Notes: a model not told the origin generated them from the sequence alone. A stretch of 57,719 bases of DNA from an uncultured Clostridia bacterium (GCA_934167165.1 CAKPKG010000005.1:1-57719); one strand, 5' to 3'. Shown: positions 8,747-17,664, numbered from the stretch's first letter. Translations and numbers: made by a program.

Positions 8747-9793
8747 ATGAGTGATCAAAACACAGAAAAAAAGAAAGCATTAGAAATAGCATTAAGTCAA
8801 ATCGAAAAACAATTTGGAAAAGGATCAGTAATGAAACTTGGGGAATATCAAGCAATGAATGTAGAAGCAATACCAACAGGTGCATTAGGATTAGATATAG
8901 CATTAGGTATAGGAGGAGTTCCTAGAGGAAGAATAATAGAAATATTTGGACCAGAATCTTCTGGAAAAACAACACTTGCATTACATATAATAGCAGAAGC
9001 ACAAAAAATGAATGGAGAAGCAGCATTTATAGATGCAGAACACGCATTAGACCCAGTATATGCAAAACATTTAGGAGTAGATATAGATAATTTAATAGTT
9101 TCACAACCAGATACAGGAGAACAAGCTTTAGAAATAACAGAAAGTTTAGTAAGAAGTGGAGCTTTAGATGTAATTGTAGTAGACTCTGTTGCAGCATTAG
9201 TACCAAAAGCCGAAATAGATGGTGACATGGGAGATTCACATATGGGATTACAAGCAAGACTTATGTCACAAGCATTAAGAAAATTAGCAGGAGCTATAAA
9301 TAAATCAAAAACAGTTATTATATTTATAAACCAATTAAGAGAAAAAATAGGAGTAATGTTTGGAAATCCAGAAACAACAACAGGAGGAAGAGCATTAAAA
9401 TTCTATGCATCTGTAAGATTGGATATTAGAAAAATAGAAAACATAAAACAAGATGGAGAGATAGTAGGAAACCGTGCAAGAGTAAAAGTTGTAAAAAACA
9501 AAGTTGCACCACCATTTAGAGAGGCTGAATTTGATATAGTATATGGAAAAGGAATATCAAAAGAAGGAAATATTCTAGATATGGCTGTAAATCTAGACAT
9601 AATAGAAAAAAGTGGTTCATGGTTCAGTTATAATGGAGAAAAAATAGGACAAGGTAGAGAAAACGTAAAACTATATTTACATAATAATCCAGAAGTAATG
9701 GAAGAAGTAGAGAAAAAAGTTAGAGAGAATTTTGAAGAAGCATTTGAAAAAAGCCTAGGAGATAATGAAGAAGACGAAGACACAGAGGAATAA
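8747..9793 (+). CDS. recA: RecA recombinase
   Basis: 348 residues. Catalyses ATP-dependent strand exchange and activates LexA cleavage. Walker A GPESSGKTT (about 66-74), IDAEHALDP, VDSVAALVPKAE, the L2-region FGNPETTTGGRALKFYAS, and an acidic C-terminal tail (DNEEDEDTEE) are all present. The promoter and SOS-type box upstream fit damage induction. recX follows 26 bp downstream, presumably in the same transcript. Confidence 0.98.
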   Translation: MSDQNTEKKKALEIALSQIEKQFGKGSVMKLGEYQAMNVEAIPTGALGLDIALGIGGVPRGRIIEIFGPESSGKTTLALHIIAEAQKMNGEAAFIDAEHALDPVYAKHLGVDIDNLIVSQPDTGEQALEITESLVRSGALDVIVVDSVAALVPKAEIDGDMGDSHMGLQARLMSQALRKLAGAINKSKTVIIFINQLREKIGVMFGNPETTTGGRALKFYASVRLDIRKIENIKQDGEIVGNRARVKVVKNKVAPPFREAEFDIVYGKGISKEGNILDMAVNLDIIEKSGSWFSYNGEKIGQGRENVKLYLHNNPEVMEEVEKKVRENFEEAFEKSLGDNEEDEDTEE

Positions 9794-9819
9794 AATTAAT
9801 TTAACAGTAGGAGCAATCA

Positions 9820-10260
9820 ATGGATTATGTAGAAGAATTTGACAAACTAAAAACAAAAGTATTAAAATATATATTATTTAAAAAAAGAACAGAACAAGAA
9901 GTAAGACAAAAATTTAGAGAAGATTCTGGAGAAATGCTAGATGATGTGATAGAAGAATTAAAAGAATTAAACTACATAAACGATGAAAATTACATACAAA
10001 GAGCAGTAAATGAATTTAAAAATTTAAAGAATATGTCAATAAAAGAAATTCAATATAAACTAATGACAAAAGGCTTAAAAAAAGATATAATAGATAATTA
10101 TATATGCAATAATAAAGAAGAACTATTAGAATACGAAATACAATCTGCAAAGAATATAGCAATAAAAAAACAAAATAGTTTAGAAAGAGAGGAGATAATA
10201 GCCTATCTAGCTAAAAAAGGTTATTTATCAGAAACAATAAAAATTGCATTAGAAGAGTAA
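9820..10260 (+). CDS. recX: RecX regulatory protein
   Basis: 146 residues. RecX caps or inhibits RecA filaments. Three tandem RecX three-helix repeats are recognisable: a first with KKRTEQEVRQKF, a second with MSIKEIQYKLMTKGL, and a third with EREEIIAYLAKKGYLSETI. Position directly after recA supports the call. Family lengths vary from about 140 to 270, so this is a short version. Confidence 0.88.
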   Translation: MDYVEEFDKLKTKVLKYILFKKRTEQEVRQKFREDSGEMLDDVIEELKELNYINDENYIQRAVNEFKNLKNMSIKEIQYKLMTKGLKKDIIDNYICNNKEELLEYEIQSAKNIAIKKQNSLEREEIIAYLAKKGYLSETIKIALEE

Positions 10261-10277
10261 TATTTAAGGAGTAAAAA

Positions 10278-11027
10278 GTGAACAACATTTTAACATTAGA
10301 AACAAATAAATATGCAATAAAACTAGATAATTTCGAGGGGCCTTTAGATTTATTATGTCATTTAGTAGACAAAAACAAAATGGATATAAACCAAATAAGC
10401 ATATCTGAAATAACAGATCAATATATAGAATATATAAATAAAATGCAAGAATTAAATCTAGATGTAACAAGTGAATTTATATTAATGGCTTCAACATTAT
10501 TATTTATAAAATCTAAAAGCCTTTTACCAAAGCAAGTAGAAGATGAGGCAGAGCTTACAGAAGAAGAATTAGTACATAGAATAATTGAATATAAAAAATA
10601 TAAAGAAATTTCTAAAAAATTAAAAGAATTTTATCAAATATATTCAAAAAGATTTTACAAAGTACCAGACAAAATAGAACTACCAGCAAGAAAGCTAGAA
10701 CAAAAATTTTCTAAAGATTTAATAGAACAAAACTATAAAAATTTGTTAGAAAGAAATAAATCAAAAATAAATAAAAACGCAATAAACATAGAAAAAATAG
10801 CTATAACAGAAACAGTTACAGTTACAAGCAAAGTAAAAGATATATTTAAAGAATTAATTAAAAAGCCAAAATTCATTTTTAGCAAATTATGTAGTGCAAA
10901 AAAATATACAAGACTAGAAACTGTAACAGCATTTTCTGGAATATTAGAATTAACAAGAAGGAACAAAATAAGAGCACAACAAGAAAAAAACTTTGGAGAT
11001 ATAATAGTGGAAAAAGCAAGCAAATAG
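10278..11027 (+). CDS. scpA: Segregation and condensation protein A
   Basis: 249 residues. The kleisin subunit of the SMC-ScpAB condensin. The N-terminus YAIKLDNFEGPLDLLCHLVDKNKMDI and ISEITDQYIEYI are diagnostic. The middle carries FILMASTLLFIKSKSLLP, and a winged-helix segment near the C-terminus has LETVTAFSGILELTR. Start is GTG 10278 with TAAGGAG upstream. scpB, normally the next gene, is not seen in this window; a foreign-looking cassette follows instead. A terminator hairpin overlaps the stop. Confidence 0.93.
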   Translation: MNNILTLETNKYAIKLDNFEGPLDLLCHLVDKNKMDINQISISEITDQYIEYINKMQELNLDVTSEFILMASTLLFIKSKSLLPKQVEDEAELTEEELVHRIIEYKKYKEISKKLKEFYQIYSKRFYKVPDKIELPARKLEQKFSKDLIEQNYKNLLERNKSKINKNAINIEKIAITETVTVTSKVKDIFKELIKKPKFIFSKLCSAKKYTRLETVTAFSGILELTRRNKIRAQQEKNFGDIIVEKASK

Positions 11028-11038
11028 CTTGCTTTTTT
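11012..11038 (+). terminator. Terminator overlapping the scpA stop
   Basis: AAAAGCAAGC / GCTTGCTTTT stem with a five-base loop and a T-run. Confidence 0.8.
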
Positions 11039-11111
11039 ATGTTAAGTGTGATAATATAAAACCACTCTAAATTATATGCCCCACAACTGAAACAGCAAGG
11101 AGGAGACAGCT

Positions 11112-11444
11112 ATGTTAAAAATCAGAAAAAAATGGGAAAACCACAGAAATAAGCATACTGAGATGGAGTTCAGTGCTATGGACTTTTATGGTCCGTCTGT
11201 TATTTTGGAGATTGTCGAACAGAAAGACTGCATTCCTGTTGTAGAAGTAAAGTCTTCAACCTATAAGCACGAGGACGCATCTGTTGCAGTAGGCTTGAAT
11301 AAAACCATGGTTATTGCTGCAAAAGAACTTTTCAAAGAGTTAGGAAGCTATAAGCTTATGACACGCTTCGGATTGATCTATATCAATTCTGAGGAAGTTG
11401 AAGAGGTCTTTGAAGATCTTAAAAACAGAATAACACTTTTTTAA
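11112..11444 (+). CDS. Small hypothetical protein, foreign-looking cassette
   Basis: 110 residues, not recognised. It starts with a basic stretch (KIRKKWENHRNKH) and continues with an alternating beta/alpha pattern (SVILEIVEQKDCIPVVEVKS, VGLNKTMVIAAKELFKELG) and an acidic EEVEEVFEDL near the end. No membrane or signal sequence. It has a strong RBS (AAGGAGGAGA) and its own terminator. Its codon use (CTT, GTC, CTG, CGC, GAG) differs sharply from flanking genes. It sits exactly where scpB would be expected. No CGG codon occurs in frame. Confidence 0.65.
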   Translation: MLKIRKKWENHRNKHTEMEFSAMDFYGPSVILEIVEQKDCIPVVEVKSSTYKHEDASVAVGLNKTMVIAAKELFKELGSYKLMTRFGLIYINSEEVEEVFEDLKNRITLF

Positions 11445-11471
11445 TCGGGGCAATAGGATAGAGTTCTATCC

Positions 11472-11508
11472 GAGGGAGGTGAGTGTAAACTTACCTCTCT
11501 CATTTTTG
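11472..11508 (+). terminator. Terminator of the 11.1-kb cassette
   Basis: GAGGGAGGT / ACCTCTCTC stem followed by ATTTTTGTT. Confidence 0.75.
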
Positions 11509-11621
11509 TTAATAAGTATAACAAACCAGAATATGGAAATACTATAATTAAACTAGATAGGAAAAAGAAAACATATAAAATAAACTTGCAATCCTATACT
11601 TTAAATAAAAAGAGGCAGTAA

Positions 11622-12275
11622 ATGATTATAGTTTGGTGTGTATTAACTATACTAATTATAATATTAACAGTTAGTATAATGCTAATTTTATCTACAATAC
11701 AATTTGAAATAAATAATTTTATATTTGATTCTACAAGACCTAAAAAAAGAAAAGTTTCAAAATATAGATTTATTATTAAATTAAAGTTATTTAATAAACT
11801 AACTTGGGTAAAAATAAAACTTAATAAAGATAAAATAAAAGAAATTAAAAACAGCAAAATTTTTAAAAACCTCCTTCTAAAAGGAATCAAAGATTTTAAT
11901 GAAAACAAGGATATAGAAATAAAAGAATTAAAGGTTCTAAAAAGTTTAAATATAACTACAGAAAAATTAAAGTTATATGTTAATTTTGATACAAATAATA
12001 TTGGAATCACAACTTTTTTAACTGCTGTAACATCTACTGTTATATCAATTTTTCTAGCAAAGACAGCTAAAAAAAACAAAATTGAAGATTATATGTATAA
12101 AATTGAACCATCATTTTACATGCAAAATCTTTTAAAAATATGTATAGATTGTATAATTAGCCTAAAAATGGTACATATTATAAACATAATATACATTTTA
12201 AAAAAGAAAAGGAGTGTAAAAAAGTATGACAAAAGAACATCCAATAGAAGGGCTTATGCTTACAGCAATGAGTAG
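11622..12275 (+). CDS. DUF2953-type membrane-associated protein
   Basis: 217 residues. An N-terminal hydrophobic helix (about 3-27) is followed by a basic domain and a second hydrophobic stretch near 135-150 (ITTFLTAVTSTVISIFLA). The end is rich in Lys/Arg. In Clostridia a DUF2953 protein commonly precedes ytfJ between scpAB and dacF, which this gene does, and its last 50 bp overlap ytfJ. The function is unknown; a link with sporulation is inferred only from position. Confidence 0.7.
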   Translation: MIIVWCVLTILIIILTVSIMLILSTIQFEINNFIFDSTRPKKRKVSKYRFIIKLKLFNKLTWVKIKLNKDKIKEIKNSKIFKNLLLKGIKDFNENKDIEIKELKVLKSLNITTEKLKLYVNFDTNNIGITTFLTAVTSTVISIFLAKTAKKNKIEDYMYKIEPSFYMQNLLKICIDCIISLKMVHIINIIYILKKKRSVKKYDKRTSNRRAYAYSNE

Positions 12276-12810
12276 TATACAAGATATGGTAGATGTAAAT
12301 ACTATAATAGGTGAGCCAATAGAAACTAGCAATAATATAGTTATAATACCGATTTCAAAAGTTAGTTTTGGATTTGCTGCAGGTGGTAGTGAATTTAATG
12401 AAGAAACAATAGATGAATATATAAAAAAAGAAAAAGAAGAACAAGTGCAATATAAATTACCATTTGGAGGAGGTTCTGGTGCAGGCGTTAGTATAAATCC
12501 AGTTGCGTTTTTGGTAATTCAAGAAGGAAGCGTTAAATTATTGCCAGTAAATCATTCTTCTGCAATTGATAGATTATTAGATTATGTACCAGATTTATTT
12601 GAAAAAGCTAATGAAATGATGAAAAAAACTGCTAAATTAAAAAAAGAAATAGAAAATGAAGTTATGGAAAAAGCAAATAAAGAGATTAAAAAGCAAGAAA
12701 AAGAAAAAATTAAAAAGGAAAAAAATGACCCTAAACAAGAAACTGTTTATGAATTTGAATATGATGAAACAAAGAACGAAGATGAAGATACAAGCGAGGA
12801 AGATGATTAA
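12226..12810 (+). CDS. ytfJ: YtfJ/GerW family sporulation protein
   Basis: 194 residues. GerW is made in the forespore and is needed for spore germination in Bacillus. The conserved core is clear: HPIEGLMLTAMSSIQDMVDV, GEPIETSNNIVIIPISKVSFGFAAGGSEF, and LPFGGGSGAGVSINPVAFLV. The C-terminal 60 residues form a highly charged Lys/Glu tail that is longer than usual. The RBS AAAAGGAG lies inside the end of the preceding gene. Its stop overlaps the next ATG by one base, so the two are translationally coupled. Confidence 0.93.
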   Translation: MTKEHPIEGLMLTAMSSIQDMVDVNTIIGEPIETSNNIVIIPISKVSFGFAAGGSEFNEETIDEYIKKEKEEQVQYKLPFGGGSGAGVSINPVAFLVIQEGSVKLLPVNHSSAIDRLLDYVPDLFEKANEMMKKTAKLKKEIENEVMEKANKEIKKQEKEKIKKEKNDPKQETVYEFEYDETKNEDEDTSEEDD

Positions 12811-13472
12811 TGAAAATTCTTTTTATTGCAATTGTAGCATTGTGTGCTCTTTGCTTAACGGGTTGTAAAAGTGACCAAGATAAAAACAATGTAAATTATA
12901 CAGCATATAAAACTAGTTACACAAATAATCAAGAGAATAACTTAAATCAAAAAATAGAAGATAACAATGTGAACACAATTGTTACTGAAACAAAACAAAC
13001 TGAACCTATTGAAACTGATTTAGCCTCATTTTCTACCCCAATTATGTACAAAGATGTAAACAGAGAACATAATATGTCACTTACATGTTCTAAACTAAAT
13101 GGAACAATAGTAAAAGCAGGAGAAACATTTTCTTTTTGTAATACTGTAGGAAAAGCTACTGCAGAGGCAGGATATAAAGAAGCAGAGATTTTTGATAAAG
13201 AAGGAAATATAAAAAAAGGATATGGTGGAGGAAATTGTCAAGTAAGCAGTACTTTGTACAATGTAGTTTTGCAGATATCTAGCTTAAAGGTGGTCGAAAG
13301 ACATGAACATAGTAGAAAGGTAAGTTATGTTGAAAGTGGCAAAGATGCAGCTATTGCATATGGTAGCATAGATTTTAAATTTAAAAATGAAAATGATTAT
13401 GATATAAAGATTTATAGTGAAACAACGGAAAATACAGTTAATATAAGAATTGTAAAAGTAGAAAATGTATAG
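12810..13472 (+). CDS. VanW-family lipoprotein
   Basis: 220 residues. A signal peptide ends in the lipobox LTGC (Cys19), so the protein is anchored outside the membrane. An Asn/Gln/Thr-rich linker (20-70) leads to a VanW-like domain: NREHNMSLTCSKLNGTIVKAGETFSFCNTVG, KGYGGGNCQVSSTLYNVVL, and RHEHSRKVSYV. The biochemical role of VanW domains is not established; they occur in cell-wall and glycopeptide-resistance contexts. Coupled to ytfJ and followed by dacF, consistent with an envelope role. Confidence 0.85.
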   Translation: MKILFIAIVALCALCLTGCKSDQDKNNVNYTAYKTSYTNNQENNLNQKIEDNNVNTIVTETKQTEPIETDLASFSTPIMYKDVNREHNMSLTCSKLNGTIVKAGETFSFCNTVGKATAEAGYKEAEIFDKEGNIKKGYGGGNCQVSSTLYNVVLQISSLKVVERHEHSRKVSYVESGKDAAIAYGSIDFKFKNENDYDIKIYSETTENTVNIRIVKVENV

Positions 13473-13541
13473 ATGTTTTGCCTTCTAAACTTTTTAATTA
13501 ATGCATAATATTAATTAAAAAGATTTAGGAGGTATTTTTTT

Positions 13542-14785
13542 ATGAGATATAAGAAATATATAGCTATTGCAATATTAAGCATTTTTTTTGCGTTTTCTAT
13601 TTTAACTGTATCAAATGCTACAAATTTAGATAGTATATATGTATGGTCAAATAATACAGAAAAAACAGTTACTACATCGGCAGAAACACAAGAAAGTGAA
13701 AAAACAGGAAATTTTTTGAATTTAACATGTGGAAGTGCCATATTAATGGAACAAAATACTGGTACAATCTTGTATGACCACAATATGCATGAACAATTAA
13801 GACCAGCTAGTGTTACAAAAGTAATGACAATTCTTTTAATTATGGAAGCATTAGATAATCGGAACTATAACATTACAAGATAATGTACCATGTTCCGAAA
13901 ATGCAAGTAAAATGGGAGGCTCTCAAATTTGGCTAGATACAACCGAAACACTTACTGTACATGAAATGTTAAAAGCAATATGTGTAGTTTCTGCAAATGA
14001 TTGTTGTGTAGCTATGGCAGAATACCTTGCTGGTTCTCAAGAAATGTTTGTTGAACAAATGAATAAAAGAGCAAAAGAACTTGGAATGAATGACACAACT
14101 TTTAAAAACTGCCATGGAATAGATGAAGATGGACATGTAACTTCAAGCTATGATATAGCAATAATGTCAAGAGAATTAATAACTAAACATCCTAAAATAA
14201 TGGAATATACAACAATATGGATGGATAGTTTAAGGGATGGAAAGTCAGAATTAGTAAACACAAATAAATTAGTTAGAAATTATGCAGGATGTACAGGATT
14301 AAAAACAGGCTCAACATCTGTTGCTTTGTTTAATTTGTCTGCAACTGCAACAAGAGATAATTTATCTTTAATAGCAGTTATTATGAAAGGTGAAACAAGC
14401 AAAATTAGATTTGCAGAAGCTCAAAAACTACTAGACTATGGTTTTTCAAATTATGAATATGTATTATGTGGAAATAAAGATGATACAGTAAAAAACATAG
14501 AAGTAAATAAAGGACTTATACCTAATGTAGAAGTCGCTTTAGAAGAAAACTGTGGAGCATTAATAAAGAAAGGGCAAAGCAAGAATTTAACATCAGATAT
14601 AAGTATAAATAATAATATATCAGCGCCTGTAAAACAAGGTGAAAAATTACGGAGAAGTAAAATATTATATAGATGGAAACCTAATAGCAACAAGTGATTT
14701 AATAGCAAATAAAGAAGTAAAAAAACTAACATTTTCAAATATGCTAGCACATGTATTTGGAGATTGGATTAATGTATTAAGATAA
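13542..14785 (+). CDS. dacF: D-alanyl-D-alanine carboxypeptidase (DacF-like), two +1 frameshifts at CGG
   Basis: Serine peptidase that trims the terminal D-Ala of peptidoglycan peptides; DacF-type enzymes act in spore cortex synthesis. Signal peptide (about 1-27), SxxK motif in RPASVTKVM (Ser near 90), SxN in CVVSANDCC, and KTG in GLKTGSTS. The zero frame breaks twice. CGG at 13860 (codon 107) is skipped to read ALDNGTITLQDNV, and CGG at 14650 (codon 370) is skipped to read GEKLGEVKYYIDG and the C-terminal beta domain. The product is then 413 residues, normal for the family. The first break precedes the SxN and KTG motifs, so an unshifted product would be inactive. Confidence 0.92.
13860..13863 (+). 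other. CGGA +1 frameshift site 3 (dacF Gly107)
   Basis: GAT AAT CGG in the zero frame. Skipping the C gives DNGTITLQD, the usual turn before the SxN region. Confidence 0.85.
14508..14551 (+). repeat. 44-bp direct repeat inside dacF, copy 1
   Basis: Begins TAAAGGACTTATACCTAATG. It is repeated with one mismatch exactly 900 bp downstream at 15408-15451. Confidence 0.85.
14650..14653 (+). other. CGGA +1 frameshift site 4 (dacF Gly370)
   Basis: AAA TTA CGG in the zero frame. Skipping the C gives EKLGEVKYY in the C-terminal domain and adds about 44 residues. Confidence 0.85.
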
Positions 14786-14869
14786 TACCCTAAAAAGATT
14801 ATAAAATTTTTTGTAAAGGTGTATTTAAAAAAGTAGGTATACAGTTAGAGAAAATTGTATGTTTAATAT

Positions 14870-15065
14870 AACTTGAACGCCTACGAGTTGATGTTGCCGA
14901 ATATTATAAAAATGAAGAAAAACTCTTCAAACAGGGGTAATCAAAGAGGATTATAGAAAAATAAGAGAAATACGGGATAATATTAATTTAGAACTTTATT
15001 TCAAATTATTTATTATGAATTTTCTGGGAATTGGTTGCGAACCTATAAACAAACTGATATAATGT
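14870..15065 (+). pseudogene. Degraded coding remnant, foreign-like composition
   Basis: No intact ORF. One frame gives LERLRVDVAEYYKNEEKLFKQG before a stop. Another picks up as LQTGVIKEDYRKIREIRDN and runs to NFLGIGCEPINKLI before a stop. The peptides look protein-like but are out of frame and lack a start codon. The family is not recognised. G/C-ending codons resemble the foreign cassettes. Confidence 0.4.
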
Positions 15066-15134
15066 CAATGTATTTCAATAAGGTTAAAATTATTGTATCT
15101 TTTCAGTTTAAAAAATAGAAGGCGGATCTGAGAT

Positions 15135-15400
15135 CATGGGATTATCAGGTAATATTATTAAAAATGGTATTTCTGATGGAATAAATAAAGGAATCATGAT
15201 GTTACCAGTAATGCAGTTGAAAAAACTGTTACTACAGTAGCAGAAAAATAAGCTAATAAAGCAAAGGGCAATTTGGAAAAATTCATAGTCACATCAGAAT
15301 CAGAAATAAAAAAGATGAAAATGGTTTTTCAAGATTAGAAAAACTTGCTAATGATATTAATCATGTAGAAGTGGGTTATGGATTAAGAAAATTAATCTAG
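15135..15400 (+). pseudogene. Degraded coding remnant (MGLSGNIIKNGISDG-type N-terminus)
   Basis: ATG at 15135 opens MGLSGNIIKNGISDGINKGI, which resembles the N-terminus of SPFH/zinc-ribbon YdfI-like proteins, but the frame is lost within 35 codons. Other frames carry VEKTVTTVAEK, NKAKGNLEKFIVTSESE and GFSRLEKLANDINHV. No CGG explains these breaks, so it looks like a true pseudogene. Together with the preceding remnant it fills the 685 bp between dacF and the next gene. Confidence 0.45.
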
Positions 15401-15407
15401 GTAATGA

Positions 15408-15451
15408 TAAAGGACTTATACCTAATGTAGAAGTAGCTTTAGAAGAAAACT
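15408..15451 (+). repeat. 44-bp direct repeat, copy 2 of a dacF fragment
   Basis: 43 of 44 bases identical to 14508-14551 within dacF. It is followed at once by an in-frame TAA, so it is a stranded piece of a dacF copy. Confidence 0.85.
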
Positions 15452-15470
15452 AAAGAGGAGAAAATTAGAT

Positions 15471-15986
15471 ATGAAAAAAATAATAACTATTTTAGCAGTT
15501 AGTTTATTAGCAGTAGTTTTATGTTTTACATTTATATATTTTAATGAAGATTTTAATGCGGAAAAAAAATATGCAAAAGAAGTAGCAAATAAATATGGGA
15601 TAGATATTGATAAAATAGGATATGATTATGCTAGAGTTGAGGGTATGAAAACTTCAATTAAATTCCTTTTAAACAAAGAAGAATCCACTACATTAGATGG
15701 TTTCGTAAAAATGGTTGATTATTTAAAAACTATATCTGATGATGGCAAGGTATATAATTATTATGACTATTATTATTCTAATAAATTAACAGAAGAAGAA
15801 GAATGGAATGCTGATGATCATACAGATTTATTAGTAGGAGGTCTAGCAACAAGTTTAATGAGAGTTAATTTAATGATTGTTAAAGATGGTAAAAAGTATA
15901 AAATTGATGGAAGTTATTCTATTACGGCTGTAGCTAAAGGTAGAGAATATCCCACTTATCATTACACATTTACTGAAATGGAATAA
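15471..15986 (+). CDS. Exported or membrane-anchored hypothetical protein
   Basis: 171 residues, not recognised. The N-terminus KKIITILAVSLLAVVLCFTFIYF is a signal anchor without a clear lipobox. The mature part is acidic and Tyr-rich (KVYNYYDYYYSNKLTEEEEW) and ends in a beta-rich segment (KYKIDGSYSITAVAKG). GAGGAGA provides the RBS 8 bases before the ATG. It lies in a patch of degraded DNA and REP sequence, so it may be a mobile accessory gene. Confidence 0.6.
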   Translation: MKKIITILAVSLLAVVLCFTFIYFNEDFNAEKKYAKEVANKYGIDIDKIGYDYARVEGMKTSIKFLLNKEESTTLDGFVKMVDYLKTISDDGKVYNYYDYYYSNKLTEEEEWNADDHTDLLVGGLATSLMRVNLMIVKDGKKYKIDGSYSITAVAKGREYPTYHYTFTEME

Positions 15987-16076
15987 AATAACTTAATAAG
16001 AGCATGCTAAACAAGGAGTAAATTTACTTATACTTGAAATTAATTGCATACGTCTAAAAAAATTTTACTTCAAAAT

Positions 16077-16107
16077 ATAGGGGGTCGTCGCCCTTGGCGA
16101 CCCACAA
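16077..16107. repeat. REP element (GTAG-like family B), divergent copy
   Basis: ATAGGGGGTCGTCGCCCTTGGCGACCC: stem GGGTCG(T)CG / GGCGACCC. It is a diverged relative of the REP cluster near the transposase gene at 52.6 kb. The rest of 15987-16387 shows no convincing gene. Confidence 0.65.
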
Positions 16108-16387
16108 ATATAAAAGAAAGAATATGTTTATAAAAATTCATATTAAATAAACCTTATAAACATATTATATGAGGAAAATCACAAATGACAAACCATGTAG
16201 CCATTGGAGCTGTGACACACACACGAGGTAATTTAATAAACAATAAAAAAATAAATATATACACTATATTTATGTGCTTTTTGCGTAAAAAATTTCGTAT
16301 AAAACATATAAATATGGTGTACTTTTTATACCATAAAAGAGATAAATTAGAATTTGTAAAATAATTAATTATAGGAGGAAAACAAAA

Positions 16388-17216
16388 ATGAAAGAAAACA
16401 AAAGACGGGATTACACTAATAGCACTAATTATAACGATTATAGTAATGCTAATATTAGTAGCAGTAACAGTTACAGTTGCGAAAGATGGAGGATTGTTTA
16501 CAACAGCAAGAACAGCAAAAACAGGAACACAAAAGGAAGCTGATAGAGAAAATTTAGTAGCGGCAGCTGTTGGAGCATATGATGCTAGAAGCCAAGAGGT
16601 AAAGAAAGAAGAACTAAAACAAAATTTAGGAAATGAATGGAAGGTTGAAAATCAAACGAATTATTATAAGGTAACTTCACCTAATGGAAATGAATTTAAA
16701 GTAAATATAAAAAATGCAACAGTAGAGGACAATGATGGAGGAAAAGAATCTCAAAACCAAGATGAGATAGATTGGAATAGTTATGTGAATGGAGAAACTG
16801 TACCAACATTCACATTAAACAGTGTTATTCCAACAAAAGATTGGTCTAATTGGCCAACAACTAACTATGATGGAAAAGGCCCTAATGAAGTTAGGTTCCA
16901 AATTATAAGAAATTCAGATTCTTACACTTGGGACTATGAATATGTAGAAGGCAGCAATGGCAAGAGCTTTAACATTTTCCATGGTGATGATGAGACTTAT
17001 AGCTACTACTGGAATGAAAGCGATAGTCCAATAGGTAAAATAGGTTGGGTATTTAGACCAACATATAATGGCACACCAACAGAAGCTGATACACTTCCAG
17101 TATTTACTGATTGTGTTATTAAACTGAGTGATACTGTTCCTGATAATGAAAAAACTGAATATGCTGAAAAGCTTAATACTTTCCTTAAGGATATATTTAT
17201 TCTAGTTAATGAATAA
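16388..17216 (+). CDS. Type IV pilin-like (prepilin) protein, +1 frameshift at CGG
   Basis: The start MKENKR is followed in the zero frame by CGG (16406) and then unrelated sequence. Skipping the C gives KRGITLIALIITIIVMLILV, a textbook class III/type IV prepilin leader and hydrophobic helix, with the shifted glycine directly before the cleavage site. The rest (275 residues total) has DGGLFTTARTAKTGTQKEADREN, typical of clostridial pseudopilins, and an acidic, Trp-rich C-terminal domain of unknown function. The RBS TAGGAGGAA precedes the ATG. Unshifted, the leader and body lie in different frames and no exported protein results. Confidence 0.85.
16406..16409 (+). other. CGGG +1 frameshift site 5 (prepilin Gly7, cleavage-site glycine)
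   Basis: AAA AGA CGG in the zero frame. Skipping the C gives AGA GGG ATT ACA, the KRG|ITL prepilin peptidase site. Confidence 0.85.
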
Positions 17217-17238
17217 ACAGGAGATTTTTGAGGAACGA

Positions 17239-17290
17239 ATGGGGACAGACCCCTTTTGTCTAAAGTTAAACAAAAGGGGTCTGTCCCCAT
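17239..17290. repeat. Perfect 21-bp inverted repeat, GGGGACAGACCCC family C (possible terminator)
   Basis: Arms 17239-17259 and 17270-17290 are perfect complements around a 10-base loop. Flanking GAACGAAT / ATTCGTCC extends the palindrome imperfectly. It follows the prepilin gene and could terminate it. A half copy lies at 42611-42631. Confidence 0.8.
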
Positions 17291-17327
17291 TTGTTTCTCA
17301 TTCGTCCAAAAAGGCAATAGCCTAGTA

Positions 17328-17355
17328 TTGACAAAACTAAAAAATATAGTATAAT
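17328..17355 (+). promoter_or_regulatory. Sigma-A type promoter before the 52-residue membrane protein
   Basis: TTGACA (17328-17333), 16 bp, TATAAT (17350-17355), 30 bp before the ATG at 17386. Confidence 0.7.
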
Positions 17356-17385
17356 AAATATGTAAATTTGTTTTAGGAGAAAAAT

Positions 17386-17544
17386 ATGTTAGCAAAAACA
17401 TGGAAAAAAATAGGATTAATAATTTTAATAATTGCATGTTTGTGGAATATAATTGGCAAATTAGTTAATAGGGTTTCTTTTGATAATGCAATAGAAGCAG
17501 CAAAAGCACAAATGCAAAGCATAAAAACACAAGTGAAAAAATAA
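17386..17544 (+). CDS. Small membrane protein, 52 residues
   Basis: Begins MLAKTWKKIGLIILIIACLW. A single transmembrane helix (about 9-27) is followed by a polar amphipathic tail ending IKTQVKK. A consensus promoter and TTAGGAGA RBS support expression. Not recognised; possibly a small regulatory membrane protein. It lies upstream of rpmE. Confidence 0.65.
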   Translation: MLAKTWKKIGLIILIIACLWNIIGKLVNRVSFDNAIEAAKAQMQSIKTQVKK

Positions 17545-17664
17545 AAATTGTTTAAAACGTTGCCAAATAAAAAAATATATGTTAAAATATAAAAGTCGCT
17601 TATAAAATAAAAAAATAATTCATAATAGAAATATATTGTAAATTAAGGAAGAGGTGAATGCAAA

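Noticed and set aside
12226..12868. Second ORF overlapping the end of ytfJ (from 12656)
   Set aside because: A Lys-rich alternative frame of the charged ytfJ tail; no RBS and no homology.
16185..16364. 59-codon ORF MTNHVAIGAVTHTRG...
   Set aside because: Composition and sequence look random after the first 15 residues. No family resemblance, no terminator and only a weak RBS.
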